A stretch of 64,000 bases of DNA from Pseudodesulfovibrio thermohalotolerans (lineage in GTDB: Bacteria; Desulfobacterota; Desulfovibrionia; Desulfovibrionales; Desulfovibrionaceae), in contig NZ_CP120635.1 in assembly GCF_021353295.2 (NCBI RefSeq), positions 910,001 to 974,000 on the forward strand. The letters run 5' to 3'. This document shows, in pieces, positions 29,895 through 38,110 of the stretch; the stretch's first letter is position 1; every line of letters begins with the position of its first letter. The notes below the pieces were generated by a model. That model was not told the origin of the DNA. It worked only from the letters and a program-made list of their open reading frames with translations, and searched no databases. Made by a program: the position numbers and the translations under genes.

Positions 29895-30163
29895 GTTCAA
29901 CCTCCGAAGAAGGACAAGAAGTTCGACAGCTCAATCGACCAGATATCTATTTGTATTTCCAAATAAAAATACAAATTGCGTTTTTCAACTTGGACACCAA
30001 AAATGGTTAACCAATCATCAAAAACGAGACTAGGACAGAAGCCGTGGGCAGTCATAAAAAAGACCATTTAGCAAATGCACTTTAAATGACGCCGCCCACG
30101 GGGCAACATCCGGCCCCGCATTCGTATCGGACAGAAACTTGAACCTCAGCGGACAAGATCAAC
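29895..30163. promoter_or_regulatory. Repressor/early promoter region of the prophage remnant
   Basis: This AT-rich non-coding gap separates the repressor from the rightward Mu-like genes. A dyad TTTGTATTTCCAAATAAAAATACAAA near 29948-29973 (arms TTTGTATTT / AAATACAAA) is a plausible repressor operator. No gene is seen. Confidence 0.45.
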
Positions 30164-30605
30164 ATGCGGCAGTTATCCCTTTTCGACCCAGACCCGAGCG
30201 CCGAGCTGGCTATGCTCATGGCCAGCCTGAAAAGCTCCATGAACCGCGCCGCCTCGTGGTGCGGCCTATCGCGGGAGGAGATTGCGGACCGCATGAACGA
30301 GATTGCCAGGAGCGCCGGAGTGAACGTGAGCCGCGGGATGCCCGGCGCACGCTCTGGCCCTGCCCAAAGATTTGCAGGAATCGAAGACATGCGCATCGAA
30401 CTGACGCCCGGGGAAAACACAGCCACCTTGGCGACTGGCCCACGTCCAGCTCACCCCGCACATCAACGCCGCCAAGCTGCGCAACCTGCTGAAAGCGAAA
30501 TTCGGTCAGGGCGTTCCGTCCACGGTCACGGTCTGGCGCTGGCTGACCAAATGGAAAGACGAGCATGAGGAGCTGTTCGCCATGATGGGGAATCCCAAGC
30601 GGTGA
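30164..30605 (+). pseudogene. Mu-like phage early genes, fused remnant
   Basis: The first frame (from the ATG at 30164) begins MRQLSLFDPDPSAELAMLMA and has a short helical domain (GLSREEIADRMNEIARSAG) of the type found in early genes of Mu-like phages. From about 30432 a different frame reads RLAHVQLTPHINAAKLRNLL and VPSTVTVWRWLTKWKDEHEE, resembling the DNA-binding part of a MuA-type transposase, and ends at TGA 30605. The two pieces are out of frame and far too short for the intact genes, so a deletion has joined them. They support a Mu-like origin for this remnant; the identification of the second piece is moderate. Confidence 0.5.
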
Positions 30606-30662
30606 AAAAATAGCTACATACCCGCCTTCGACAGTGCCAATGTCTCCTGATATTACGGACAC

Positions 30663-33194
30663 GTGTGGGAAATGGACTCCACCCCCTCGGACGAGTATGT
30701 CAAGAGCGTGGAGGTCGGCCTCAAGCTGGCTGCCAAGCAATCGGTCACCACGGCGATTCGCACACTGGCGCAGACGCCGGAGAACGTGACCTCCGGGGAG
30801 GGAGGCATCGGGGCTCAGGCGGCTTCCGCAGCGAGCGGCGCACTTCAGGCGGTTTCCGCAGCCCAGCAGATCAGCAACCCGAGCGCCTCGGTGTCGGCGA
30901 CGGTCGGACTGTCCATGTCCGAGAGCAGCTTCTCCAGCGACTCGGCCACCTCGGTCCCGTCGACCATAACCGCCGGGCGGGACGTCGCGCTCGATGCCGG
31001 GCAGGACCTGACCGTCGAGGGTGGCCGGGTTCAGGCCGCAGAGGACGTTTCCCTGACCGCCGGTGAGGATGTCACCGTGGCCTCTGCCGCCAACAGCAGG
31101 CAGACCTTGTCGAGCTCCAGCTCCGTGTCCGCCGGTGTAGGCATCGGGGCCACGGTCAGCGCGGTTAACGGTACGGCGGCGGGCTTGCAGGTGTCCGGGT
31201 CGGCGTCCGGCAGCGATGCCGACTACCGCGCGGATTCCAACACCAACGCGCAGGTCGCGGCCGGGCAGGACCTGACTGTGCAATCCGGCCAGGACACCAC
31301 CGTCGCCGGGGCGAACCTTGAGGGCAATACGGTTAACATGGATGTCGGCGGCGACCTGGTCGTGGCCAGCAGGCAGGACACCAGCGAGTCCAAGAGCTCC
31401 AACTGGAACGTCGGCGGCAGCGCCACCCTCGGCATGGGGGCGTCCATGGCCGCGGACGCCGCGGACACGGTGGGCCTGAACCCGACCGACTCGACCGGCG
31501 ATTCCGCCAGTGTCGGCATGGGCAAGGGCACCGGTTCCTCGGCCTGGGTGCACAACCAGACCTCGATCATCGGCAAGGAGCAGGTGGACATCCGCGTGGA
31601 GGACAACACCCACGTGGAGGGCGCGGTCATCGCCGCTGAAAACGGCAACCTGAAGCTCGACACCGACACGCTCACCTACAACGATATCTACGACCACGAC
31701 AAGGCCTCGAACTACCAGGCCAGCCTGTCCGTCTCCAAGAGCGCGGAGAACGCCAAGAACAGCGCAAACCGCCAGGGCTCGGATGACGCGCAGGCCTCCG
31801 CCGACTCGTCCCAAGAAGGCGCTTCCAACGACGCCAACCAGGAGGGCAACCCCTATTCCGGCACCCTGGAAGGTGATTATTCCTCCCATGACCGCCGCCA
31901 GATCAACCGCGCCACCATCGGCGAAGGCGAAATCATCATCCGCTCCGACCCCGACGCCGGGCTGGAGGGCTTGAACCGGGATTTGGCGAAGGCGCAGGAG
32001 ATCACCAAGGACGAGAAGACCTCGGTTACGGTGTATATTGATAGTGCCGCGATTGAGGAGATTATGAGCGGTGGTGAAGGAATCAAAAACAACTTCAATA
32101 AAGTTGCAGAGAAGATCAAAGAGCTATTGCCTGAAGATGCGGAGAGCATGCGTGAAGTCATTCAATCTCAACAAGACTTTCGGGATCAATTGGAAAAAGA
32201 GGGAATAGATCCGAATGAAGCAGACAAAATTCTTGGCGAGAATGCTGTGGCTGCTGTTTTGAAAGAAAAGCTGGATAAATATCTAACAGAAAGCGGGGAA
32301 TTGAATCTAACTGAGGAGCAAGCGGAAGATTTATTGCAGGAACTTCAAATGGATCCAACAGTAGTGCTTCAGGTGGCAAGCACCTGGGACTACGATTTGC
32401 AAACTGAGCGAGCCAGATTGCAACGTCAGTTATTTTCTATTGTGGGAATTGCTAAGAGTGCTGGCGCAACGGCTAAAGGCGCTTTGATGTTTCTCAATGA
32501 ATATTCTGGTGAGATATTTTATTCCGCGACAGGAGGTGCTTTATTCAAAGCCGAACATGAAAGCTTCCATGAAACCGTCAATGAAGTTGTTGCCGCTATT
32601 GGAAAGCTGGCTACTACTGATCCCGGTGAGAGCCTGAAGGCTCTCTGCCAAGTATACAACGGCCGACTCGATCAGTATTATAAATTAGTTGAGGAAGGAA
32701 AGCATGATGAGGCGGGCTTAGTCATGGGCTCACTCATGTATGATGTTGCAGAGGCTTTGGCTTTTGCTGGCAAAGGTATCTTGAAGGGAACGACGAAACT
32801 TGCTGGGTTGATGAAAAGGTTTGGCAAGGGAGCAGGTGCGATAAAAGTCGTTGACTCGTTAGTTAAAGATATAAAAATTACCAATGCCAGCGTGATAACT
32901 AAGCTGGATAATTATCTTCTTGAATCAAACCACCCTAAAGGTGGAGCGAAAGCCAAATGGTTCTGGGAAGCTTTAGGATTTGATAAAAAAAATATAAATA
33001 TACTAGCGCAGCAGATTGTATTTGACAGCAAGCAAGCATATCAAACGGGAGTCACTCAGTATGGTACAAAATATAATCAGGTTATTAAAATAATTGGGGA
33101 AAATGGGAAAAAAATTGATGTTAATTTTGCATGGATTAAGAATCTGGATGGGAACATGAGGCTTGTTACGGCAATTCCTACAAAAAAGAGGTAG
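30663..33194 (+). CDS. Orphan CdiA/filamentous-hemagglutinin C-terminal half with nuclease-type toxin tip
   Basis: The 843-aa product matches only the distal part of a CdiA-type exoprotein. Residues 1-430 are FHA-2 style repeats (ITAGRDVALDAGQDLTVEGG, GQDLTVQSGQDTTVAGANLE), then the boundary motif RRQINRATIGEGEIIIRSD, a helical linker with a hydrophobic segment, and a C-terminal domain (about 730-843; SNHPKGGAKAKWFWEALGF to MRLVTAIPTKK) resembling DUF6883 toxins. Signal peptide, TPS secretion domain and FHA-1 are missing, and no cdiB is nearby. Base composition falls sharply near 32000, where the toxin module begins, as is usual for exchangeable CDI tips. GTG 30663 or ATG 30672 could start it; upstream is phage debris, so it is a 5'-truncated, probably silent reservoir copy. 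Confidence 0.82.
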   Translation: MWEMDSTPSDEYVKSVEVGLKLAAKQSVTTAIRTLAQTPENVTSGEGGIGAQAASAASGALQAVSAAQQISNPSASVSATVGLSMSESSFSSDSATSVPSTITAGRDVALDAGQDLTVEGGRVQAAEDVSLTAGEDVTVASAANSRQTLSSSSSVSAGVGIGATVSAVNGTAAGLQVSGSASGSDADYRADSNTNAQVAAGQDLTVQSGQDTTVAGANLEGNTVNMDVGGDLVVASRQDTSESKSSNWNVGGSATLGMGASMAADAADTVGLNPTDSTGDSASVGMGKGTGSSAWVHNQTSIIGKEQVDIRVEDNTHVEGAVIAAENGNLKLDTDTLTYNDIYDHDKASNYQASLSVSKSAENAKNSANRQGSDDAQASADSSQEGASNDANQEGNPYSGTLEGDYSSHDRRQINRATIGEGEIIIRSDPDAGLEGLNRDLAKAQEITKDEKTSVTVYIDSAAIEEIMSGGEGIKNNFNKVAEKIKELLPEDAESMREVIQSQQDFRDQLEKEGIDPNEADKILGENAVAAVLKEKLDKYLTESGELNLTEEQAEDLLQELQMDPTVVLQVASTWDYDLQTERARLQRQLFSIVGIAKSAGATAKGALMFLNEYSGEIFYSATGGALFKAEHESFHETVNEVVAAIGKLATTDPGESLKALCQVYNGRLDQYYKLVEEGKHDEAGLVMGSLMYDVAEALAFAGKGILKGTTKLAGLMKRFGKGAGAIKVVDSLVKDIKITNASVITKLDNYLLESNHPKGGAKAKWFWEALGFDKKNINILAQQIVFDSKQAYQTGVTQYGTKYNQVIKIIGENGKKIDVNFAWIKNLDGNMRLVTAIPTKKR

Positions 33195-33199
33195 TAAAA

Positions 33200-33400
33200 A
33201 TGTTTAATGAATTGGATTGCGTAAAATTAATACGTAGAATTAATAATATACCAATTGATTCTGGAGGAGTCGTGCTAATTGTATATGAAGGCGGGAGGCA
33301 CTGTGAGGTTGAATTCTTCAATGAAAAGTTGGAAAGCTTAGGTACAGAAACTGTCGACGTGAATGATATCGTTTTGGAAGATAGGCATATAAAAAGTTAG
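33200..33400 (+). CDS. Small DUF4926-like immunity protein
   Basis: The 66-aa protein MFNELDCVKLIRRINNIPID... fits the DUF4926 pattern: a beta-rich domain of about 60-70 residues with a G-x-VV-I-VYEGG turn and an EVEFF strand. DUF4926 proteins commonly follow DUF6883 toxin tips, exactly the arrangement here (5 bases after the toxin stop, GTAGTAAAA spacing). It should bind and neutralise the CdiA tip. It may be expressed to protect against toxin from relatives even if the toxin gene is silent. Confidence 0.78.
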   Translation: MFNELDCVKLIRRINNIPIDSGGVVLIVYEGGRHCEVEFFNEKLESLGTETVDVNDIVLEDRHIKS

Positions 33401-33443
33401 AGGAAATTAAGGACGTCAAACCTGTTTGTTGGTAATTAGGGGT

Positions 33444-33783
33444 AATTAGGGGGACACCTCCCTAATTGTTGACGTTGAATAAGTGGCGTAGATATGAAGT
33501 GGCAAGCCAAGAATTGCACGGATAGTAGTTGCAGGAGAACCCCACCACATTATTCAGCGTGGGAACCGACGCCTTCCGACTTTTTTCAAGGATGATGATT
33601 GGGAGGTTTTTTTGGCAGAGGATGCCAGTGATCGCGACCTTGACTTGTTAAGAGGACACGGGCGTACAGGCCGTCCTCTGGGAGGCAATGGGTTCTTCGA
33701 CAAATTGCAGTCGATATTGGGGAAGGATGTAAGACCCAAAAAGCCTGGCCCAAGAAAGAGAATTAGGGAGGTGTCCCCCTAAT
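33444..33783 (+). repeat. 340-bp REP-bounded RAYT-derived repeat, copy 1
   Basis: Ends are the REP palindromes AATTAGGGGGACACCTCCC... (33444-33467) and its inverse ending GTGTCCCCCTAAT (33761-33783). Inside is an internally deleted REP-associated tyrosine transposase gene: the N-terminal AGEPHHIIQRGNRR-like start and FFKDDDWEVF are present, then the frame jumps to the C-terminal LDLLRGHGRTGRPLGG and KPGPRKRIREV. The catalytic HUH region is gone, so it can move only in trans. It is about 93-95% identical by eye to copy 2 at 34490. Confidence 0.82.
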
Positions 33784-34091
33784 CAAAAGAAGGCATCTTC
33801 ATAGACACTACCATTGGTGGGAATTCTGTTGGCTCCTCTTTCTTTGAAGGGAGTTCATATACGAAAAAAGTAAAGAATCAAATGGCACTTGGAGATTATC
33901 ATTCATTCCCGGAAAGCGTAACTGCCTTTGGAGAAAACGGTGTTGTAACGCAAATCACCGGAGGAGATGGCATCGTGAGGAGTAAGCTCCAAATAGCCGG
34001 TGAATATATGGGGAAGAAAGGTGTCTTTGAATTTATCAAAGAACCTGATGGGATTATCAACCATAGACTCTTTGTTCCTGGGCGGGAGTAG
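33783..34091 (+). pseudogene. Displaced toxin tip (orphan CDI/Rhs C-terminal domain)
   Basis: An open frame without a start runs from the edge of the repeat (SKEGIFIDTTIGGNSVGSS, then FFEGSSYTKKVKNQMALGDY, HSFPESVTAF and KEPDGIINHRLFVPGRE). The HSFPESV...GGDGIVR...EPDGxxNHRLFVP pattern is that of C-terminal nuclease domains seen at the ends of CdiA and Rhs proteins (family assigned from memory). An ATG at 33882 would give a 69-aa piece. It is a cargo tip lacking its carrier and is immediately followed by an Imm40-like gene, typical of orphan toxin-immunity modules stored downstream of a main cdi locus. Confidence 0.62.
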
Positions 34092-34094
34092 TGT

Positions 34095-34487
34095 ATGACT
34101 TTTGATAAAGATGTTATAAAATTACTGAGTGCTGGGACATCTTTGCACGAATATGGAATATGTAATTGGGCTTTTAATAGAAGAGATGCAATTGTTGTGC
34201 TCGATGGCTTTAAAAAATTAAAAATACCCGTTTTAGGGGGTGATGTTTATAAATTTGAAAATGGAAATCCTGTATCAACATATGAAAATTGGTATTGCGA
34301 GCAATTCGAAGATGAGAGTCATGAAGAGTTCATTTCAAGAAGCATTCTTATCGCCACAGAATTTATTAATAGAATCGATAGTAAGGATAATTCGTCGTTC
34401 TTTGTTATTGTTCCGGATAGGGCATTAATTGACACAGATGAGGCTCTTGTAGAACTCAAAAGGCATTGGCAAGTTCAAAAACATTGA
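34095..34487 (+). CDS. Imm40-like immunity protein
   Basis: This 130-aa acidic protein has the hallmark stretch IPVLGGDVYKFENG, followed by YENWYC and the helix SHEEFISRSILIATEFINRI, resembling the Imm40 immunity family. It starts 4 bases after the displaced toxin tip and presumably inactivates it. Low GC and the REP-bounded repeats on both sides mark the pair as a recently mobile module. Function as immunity is inferred from family resemblance and position. Confidence 0.7.
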   Translation: MTFDKDVIKLLSAGTSLHEYGICNWAFNRRDAIVVLDGFKKLKIPVLGGDVYKFENGNPVSTYENWYCEQFEDESHEEFISRSILIATEFINRIDSKDNSSFFVIVPDRALIDTDEALVELKRHWQVQKH

Positions 34488-34489
34488 GA

Positions 34490-34828
34490 AATTAGGGGGA
34501 CACCTCCCTAATTGTTGACGTTGAATAAGTGGCGTTGATACGAAGTGGCATGCCAAGAATTGCACGGATAGTAGTTCCAGGAGAACCCCACCACATTATT
34601 CAACGTGGGAACCTACGCCTTCCGACTTTTTTCAAGGAAGATGATTGGGAGGTTTTTTGGCAGAGGATACCAGTGATCGCGACCTTGACTTGTTAAGAGG
34701 ACACGGGCGTGAAGGCCGTCCTCTGGGAGGCAATCCGTTCTTCGACAAATTGCAGTCGATATTGGGGAAGGATGTAAGACCCAAAAAGCCTGGCCCAAGA
34801 AAGAGAATTAGGGAGGTGTCCCCCTAAT
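34490..34828 (+). repeat. 339-bp REP-bounded RAYT-derived repeat, copy 2
   Basis: It has the same structure and orientation as copy 1: left palindrome at 34490-34513 and right one at 34806-34828. In this copy the transposase start is readable as MPRIARIVVPGEPHHIIQRG, then LPTFFKEDDWEVF before the deletion. Right of the end, partial REP units (CCCTAATCACCCTAATCACC) suggest repeated slippage or insertion. Together with copy 1 it brackets the toxin-tip/Imm40 pair. Confidence 0.82.
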
Positions 34829-34862
34829 CACCCTAATCACCCTCCCCCCTAATTACCCAAAA

Positions 34863-35378
34863 ATGAAAATTGGTTTGATTGGTTGTGGGAGATTTGGAAA
34901 GCGTCTTGAAAATAGGGTTTGTAGAGAGTTCAAGAATATTGAGGACTATTTGGGGCGCAAGCTGAATGTAAAAATTTGTAGGGGTGAGGTTGAGGATAAT
35001 TCTGAGGGCTTTGATCAACTTATCATTGTTGCTAACTGTGCCGACTACGACGGGTGCTCGGAAGCGGCACAACTGTCTATTGCTATTGATAGAAATAGAG
35101 TCATAGCGGACATCCTTGGCTTGGTTTATCCAAGCAATAGTGTTGATCTTGAGGCCGCCGAACTTAACTCAATCGCATTGAGGCAAGGGCCAATACCAAT
35201 GTCAACCATCTCTCCAGAATTACCAATAATTAGCGATCAAGATGTAATGCACATGGCGGTGCTTGATCTTATTTTCCATAGGCTTGCATTTTTGAAGATG
35301 TGTAACCCTGGGGAAAGAAAGTGGTTAGAGGATATCTTCGCTATTAGTGCTGCGGTAGAGGCTTTGGGTTACGCTTAG
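34863..35378 (+). CDS. Hypothetical protein with N-terminal Rossmann-like start
   Basis: I do not recognise this 171-aa protein. It opens MKIGLIGCGRFGKRL, a GxGxxG nucleotide-binding-like turn, and continues with FDQLIIVANCADYDG and VIADILGLVYPS strands and a helical C-terminus. There is no clear ribosome binding site, and the start lies directly after the REP cluster. Its position at the end of the CDI debris would suit an immunity or accessory protein, but nothing in the sequence proves that. The next feature is the tRNA-type terminator at 35431. Confidence 0.5.
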   Translation: MKIGLIGCGRFGKRLENRVCREFKNIEDYLGRKLNVKICRGEVEDNSEGFDQLIIVANCADYDGCSEAAQLSIAIDRNRVIADILGLVYPSNSVDLEAAELNSIALRQGPIPMSTISPELPIISDQDVMHMAVLDLIFHRLAFLKMCNPGERKWLEDIFAISAAVEALGYA

Positions 35379-35430
35379 CCAAGCGAGTGCGTACAAAATG
35401 CGTACAGTTGCCAAGTTAGTCAAATGAAGA

Positions 35431-35470
35431 AAAGCCCCGCAATGGTATAACTCATTGCGGGGCTTAGCTT
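35431..35470 (-). terminator. Terminator of the tRNA-Thr 3' end, leftmost copy
   Basis: A 12-bp stem AGCCCCGCAATG / CATTGCGGGGCT with an 8-base loop carries on the minus strand the tail TTTTCTTC. It lies 10 bases beyond the tRNA CCA end and would terminate the tRNA transcript; it also has T-rich sequence on the plus side. Confidence 0.85.
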
Positions 35471-35474
35471 TTCC

Positions 35475-35519
35475 TGGAGCCAGGAATCGGAATTGAACCG
35501 ACGACCTACTGATTACGAA
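35475..35519 (-). repeat. tRNA-Thr(CGT) 3' half, attachment site copy 1
   Basis: On the minus strand the 45 bases run from the anticodon loop (TTCGTAATCAGT) through the T arm (GTCGGTTCAATTCCGAT) to TCCTGGCTCCA. The loop reads TTCGTAA, anticodon CGT, so Thr. The 5' half does not follow: the bases past the loop (TATGTCGG on the plus strand) do not pair. It is therefore an integration-generated end of a tRNA gene rather than a functional tRNA. Related copies lie at 39014, 48955 (inverted) and 56261. Confidence 0.85.
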
Positions 35520-35794
35520 TATGTCGGCAAGGCTATTGACTGTCAGGCAACATGTGGCCGAAAATGTTCTTTTTTCTTGAGTTCAACGAGTTGCGGTGTC
35601 TTTGGGATACTTCCAAAAACCGCCTGAAACTGTCTGCAATTGTCCGCATCTGACAGACAGCTTGCGGATAGCAAAGCCTCGTATCGGCAGTTGTCATGAA
35701 GGACTCGTCGTGGTGGATTCATCGTCGAATCCTGTAGGGAGGTCAATCGGGTATTGTCTGGCCAGCTCAACAGTGTCTTAGAGGAGTTGCTGCA
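35520..35794. other. Non-coding gap next to att copy 1
   Basis: No gene is supported. The stretch contains scattered CTGTCxG half-repeats (CTGTCTGCAATTGTCCGCATCTGACAG) that could be recombinase arm sites, but nothing clear. Confidence 0.35.
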
Positions 35795-35830
35795 ATGAAA
35801 AAAGCCGCCCATCCCGGCGGGAGGGCGGCC
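35795..35830 (-). terminator. Terminator of the RRM protein gene
   Basis: The stem GCCGCCC / GGGCGGC (with further pairing inside) is followed on the minus strand by TTTTTTCATT. It lies 28 bases past the RRM gene stop. Confidence 0.87.
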
Positions 35831-35858
35831 TGAACAGCCTGAGCAGGTTCGAAGTCAA

Positions 35859-36122
35859 CTACCAGCGGGGGCGTTCTTCGCGGGGCCTGGCCACGTTGAC
35901 CTTGATGTTGCGACCGCCGAATTCACGGCCGTCAAACTCGGCGACGGCGGCGTCAGCACCTGCGTCATCCATTTCCACGAAGCCAAAACCGCGCGGGCGG
36001 CCGGTTTCACGGTCTTCGATGAGTTTGACGGACATGACTTCACCATGCACCTCGAAGGCGTTGCGGATTTCCTGTTCGGTCGTGGACCATGCGAGATTAC
36101 CGATGTATAAGTTCTTGGACAT
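35859..36122 (-). CDS. RNA-binding protein with a single RRM domain
   Basis: The 87-aa protein is a bare RNA recognition motif: RNP2 LYIGNL at residues 5-10 and RNP1 RGFGFVEM near 45-52, with a short Arg-rich tail. Such glycine-poor RRM proteins in bacteria bind single-stranded RNA and are often cold-induced. The start follows GGAGAAACAC on the minus strand. It lies about 145 bases downstream of a DEAD-box helicase gene in the same direction; cold-shock RNA handling by both is plausible. Confidence 0.93.
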   Translation of the reverse strand: MSKNLYIGNLAWSTTEQEIRNAFEVHGEVMSVKLIEDRETGRPRGFGFVEMDDAGADAAVAEFDGREFGGRNIKVNVARPREERPRW

Positions 36123-36267
36123 GTGTTTCTCCTTGAGAAGGATGTTGTTTCCCTACTGCCTTGCCGAAATGGGGGCGTCGGGTTGATTGATTTATCGTGT
36201 CTAACTTGATGGACAATGGCGTCGCCCCGGCCGCGAAAAGACGGTCGGGAGCGGGCGAGTGAATACG

Positions 36268-37497
36268 TTAAGCCGCAGGGCGCTTGGCGCGTCTGGAGCG
36301 GTGTTTGCGGCCACGGGAATTCTTGGTTTCCTGGGGGACAGAGCGGGAGCCCCGCATGGTGTCATTCATGGTGTTGCGGGGCGCGGCGTCCCGGTCGATC
36401 TGCCGTTCAAAGGAGATATTCATCACCCGTTCGATCGCTCGAATCTGGAGTTTGTCCTCGTTGGTCACGAAGCTGACGGCATTTCCGGATCTGCCAGCCC
36501 TGCCTGTGCGGCCAATGCGATGCGTGTAGGTTTCCACGGTGTCCGGCATGTCATAATTTATGACGTGGGTGATCCGGTCGCAGTCGATACCCCGTGCGGC
36601 GATATCAGTTGCCACCATAATGGTGAACTTTCCTTCGCGGAATCCGACCAAGGCCCGCTGGCGTTGTCCCTGGCTCATGTTGCCCTGGAGAAAGGTGCTG
36701 TTATGACCGTTGTTGGTCAGTTCCCGTGACAGGTTCTTGGCCTTGTGCTTGGTTCGGGTGAAAATGAGCACGCTTTCATGTGCACTCTTTGCGAGCAGGC
36801 TTTCCAAGATGTCGCTCTTGCGGTTGTTCTGTGTCTTGTGGAAAGAATGCTCCACGGTCGCCACAGGCTCCGTGTTGGCGATTTTGACCGTCTTCGGGGT
36901 GACCAGAATCCGGTCGGCGAACTTGCGAATATCCTTGGGCATGGTGGCCGAGAAAAGAAGGTTTTGCCTTTGTTTCGGCAATTGGGCGGTGATTCGTTTG
37001 ATATCCGGCATGAAGCCCAGGTCCAGCATGCGGTCCGCTTCGTCGAGAACCAGGGTGTCTATGGCATTCAGACGAACTGAGCCGTTGCTGAGAAGTCTGA
37101 CGAGCCGGCCGGGACAGGCGACAATAATCTGGGAAGATCTGAATGCCTTGATCTGCGGAGCCATGCCGACGCCGCCAATGACAGCCGAGCAACGGATACC
37201 GGTTCGTTTCCCCAGCGATGCAAAGTTGTCCTGGATTTGCAGAGCCAACTCGCGGGTCGGAGCCAGAATCAGAACGCGTGGAATGCCTTGGGTCGATTTC
37301 GAATCCAGTAAGCGTTGGAGGATGGGCAGTGCGAAGGCCGCAGTCTTGCCGGTCCCGGTCTGGGCCAGTCCGAGGACGTCGTAGCCTTGGAGAACTTGCG
37401 GAATGGCCTGTTTTTGAATGGGGGTAGGGGATTCATACCCACAGGACTTGATGCCAGCGACGATGCGCTGGTCAAAGGGAAAAGTGGTAAATGTCAT
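36268..37497 (-). CDS. DEAD-box ATP-dependent RNA helicase, RhlE-like
   Basis: The 409-aa protein carries all core motifs in order: Q-motif (YESPTPIQKQAIP), I AQTGTGKT, Ia PTRELALQ, Ib CPGRL, II DEAD (LVLDEADRMLD), III SAT, IV VLIFTRT, V ATDIAARGID and VI HRIGRTGRAG. A short basic tail (RGRKHRSRRAKRP) follows, typical of RhlE-type proteins that unwind short RNA duplexes during ribosome assembly or mRNA decay. A long leader of roughly 200-400 bases upstream lacks genes. The base composition is like the core genome, so this gene and the RRM gene may be chromosomal genes caught between att copies. Confidence 0.95.
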   Translation of the reverse strand: MTFTTFPFDQRIVAGIKSCGYESPTPIQKQAIPQVLQGYDVLGLAQTGTGKTAAFALPILQRLLDSKSTQGIPRVLILAPTRELALQIQDNFASLGKRTGIRCSAVIGGVGMAPQIKAFRSSQIIVACPGRLVRLLSNGSVRLNAIDTLVLDEADRMLDLGFMPDIKRITAQLPKQRQNLLFSATMPKDIRKFADRILVTPKTVKIANTEPVATVEHSFHKTQNNRKSDILESLLAKSAHESVLIFTRTKHKAKNLSRELTNNGHNSTFLQGNMSQGQRQRALVGFREGKFTIMVATDIAARGIDCDRITHVINYDMPDTVETYTHRIGRTGRAGRSGNAVSFVTNEDKLQIRAIERVMNISFERQIDRDAAPRNTMNDTMRGSRSVPQETKNSRGRKHRSRRAKRPAA

Positions 37498-37937
37498 AAA
37501 AACCTATGGTAAGAAGAAAAATAGCGACGGCGCGCGACAGCGGTCGTGTCCGGAATTACCGGGAATAGGGGTTGACTCTGGTACGTGGAGTAAATCTATC
37601 GACTGACGTGGAACGTTAGTTGCCCAAATGGGGCCAAGAAGTATTCGTGTGTCCAGTCACGCTGAGTTGACAACTTATCAAACATTAATCTGGTAAAGTA
37701 AAGCGATATTATTTTTTGCGGTTAACTGCTCAAAATAATAATACAAAATTCCTGGCGTACATCTTGGCCGCGCGGGGTTGTGAGAAAGCGTATACGGTCT
37801 TGTGCTGTGCTGATGCCAACTGATCTGTAATTAGTTGGCGACGATGAGTACTGTGTTGAAATCACGATCGCTGAAACTCTGTGTCCGCCGATTGCCCGCA
37901 CAAAACAAGCAGTTTTGACCTTCTAAGCATGAAATAG
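37498..37937. other. Gene-free region upstream of the helicase
   Basis: The 440 bases hold no supportable gene. The part nearest the helicase presumably contains its promoter and leader; AT-rich sequence at 37670-37760 is a likely promoter zone. I see no clear riboswitch-like fold. Confidence 0.4.
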
Positions 37938-38061
37938 AAATACCATGTCGGCACTCCCAAGTTTTGCTGGTAACAGTACCAGCGAAACCCAAAACCAAGG
38001 GAGGCCGACATGGCAAAGCTCAAAATATCATCTGTTCATCGGTTTGTTGAAGCGTTTTCCG
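37938..38061 (+). mobile_element. IS110 element fragment (left end plus transposase start)
   Basis: The 124 bases match the left end of the IS110-type element at 4046-3919: AAATACCATGTCGGCACTCCC, the upstream spacer, AGGGAGGCCGAC-ATG and the first residues MAKLKISSVHRFVEAFS. Identity stops at TTTTCCG, where unrelated primase-like sequence begins. It shows that this family of element once inserted here and was cut off by a deletion. Confidence 0.85.
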
Positions 38062-38110
38062 CTGTAGGGGTCAATGAACTGGACGGACTGAACCCTGAGA
38101 GGCTTGTGCA

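Noticed and set aside
30663-31889. Minus-strand 557-residue frame opposite the CdiA-type gene
   Set aside because: It is the mirror of repetitive FHA sequence; Gly/Val/His-rich without any domain.
35475-35519. Functional tRNA-Thr gene
   Set aside because: Only the 3' half is present; the bases past the anticodon loop do not pair with the anticodon stem at any of the four copies.
36259-37384. Plus-strand frames opposite the DEAD-box helicase
   Set aside because: They are shadows of a gene with all helicase motifs in order.
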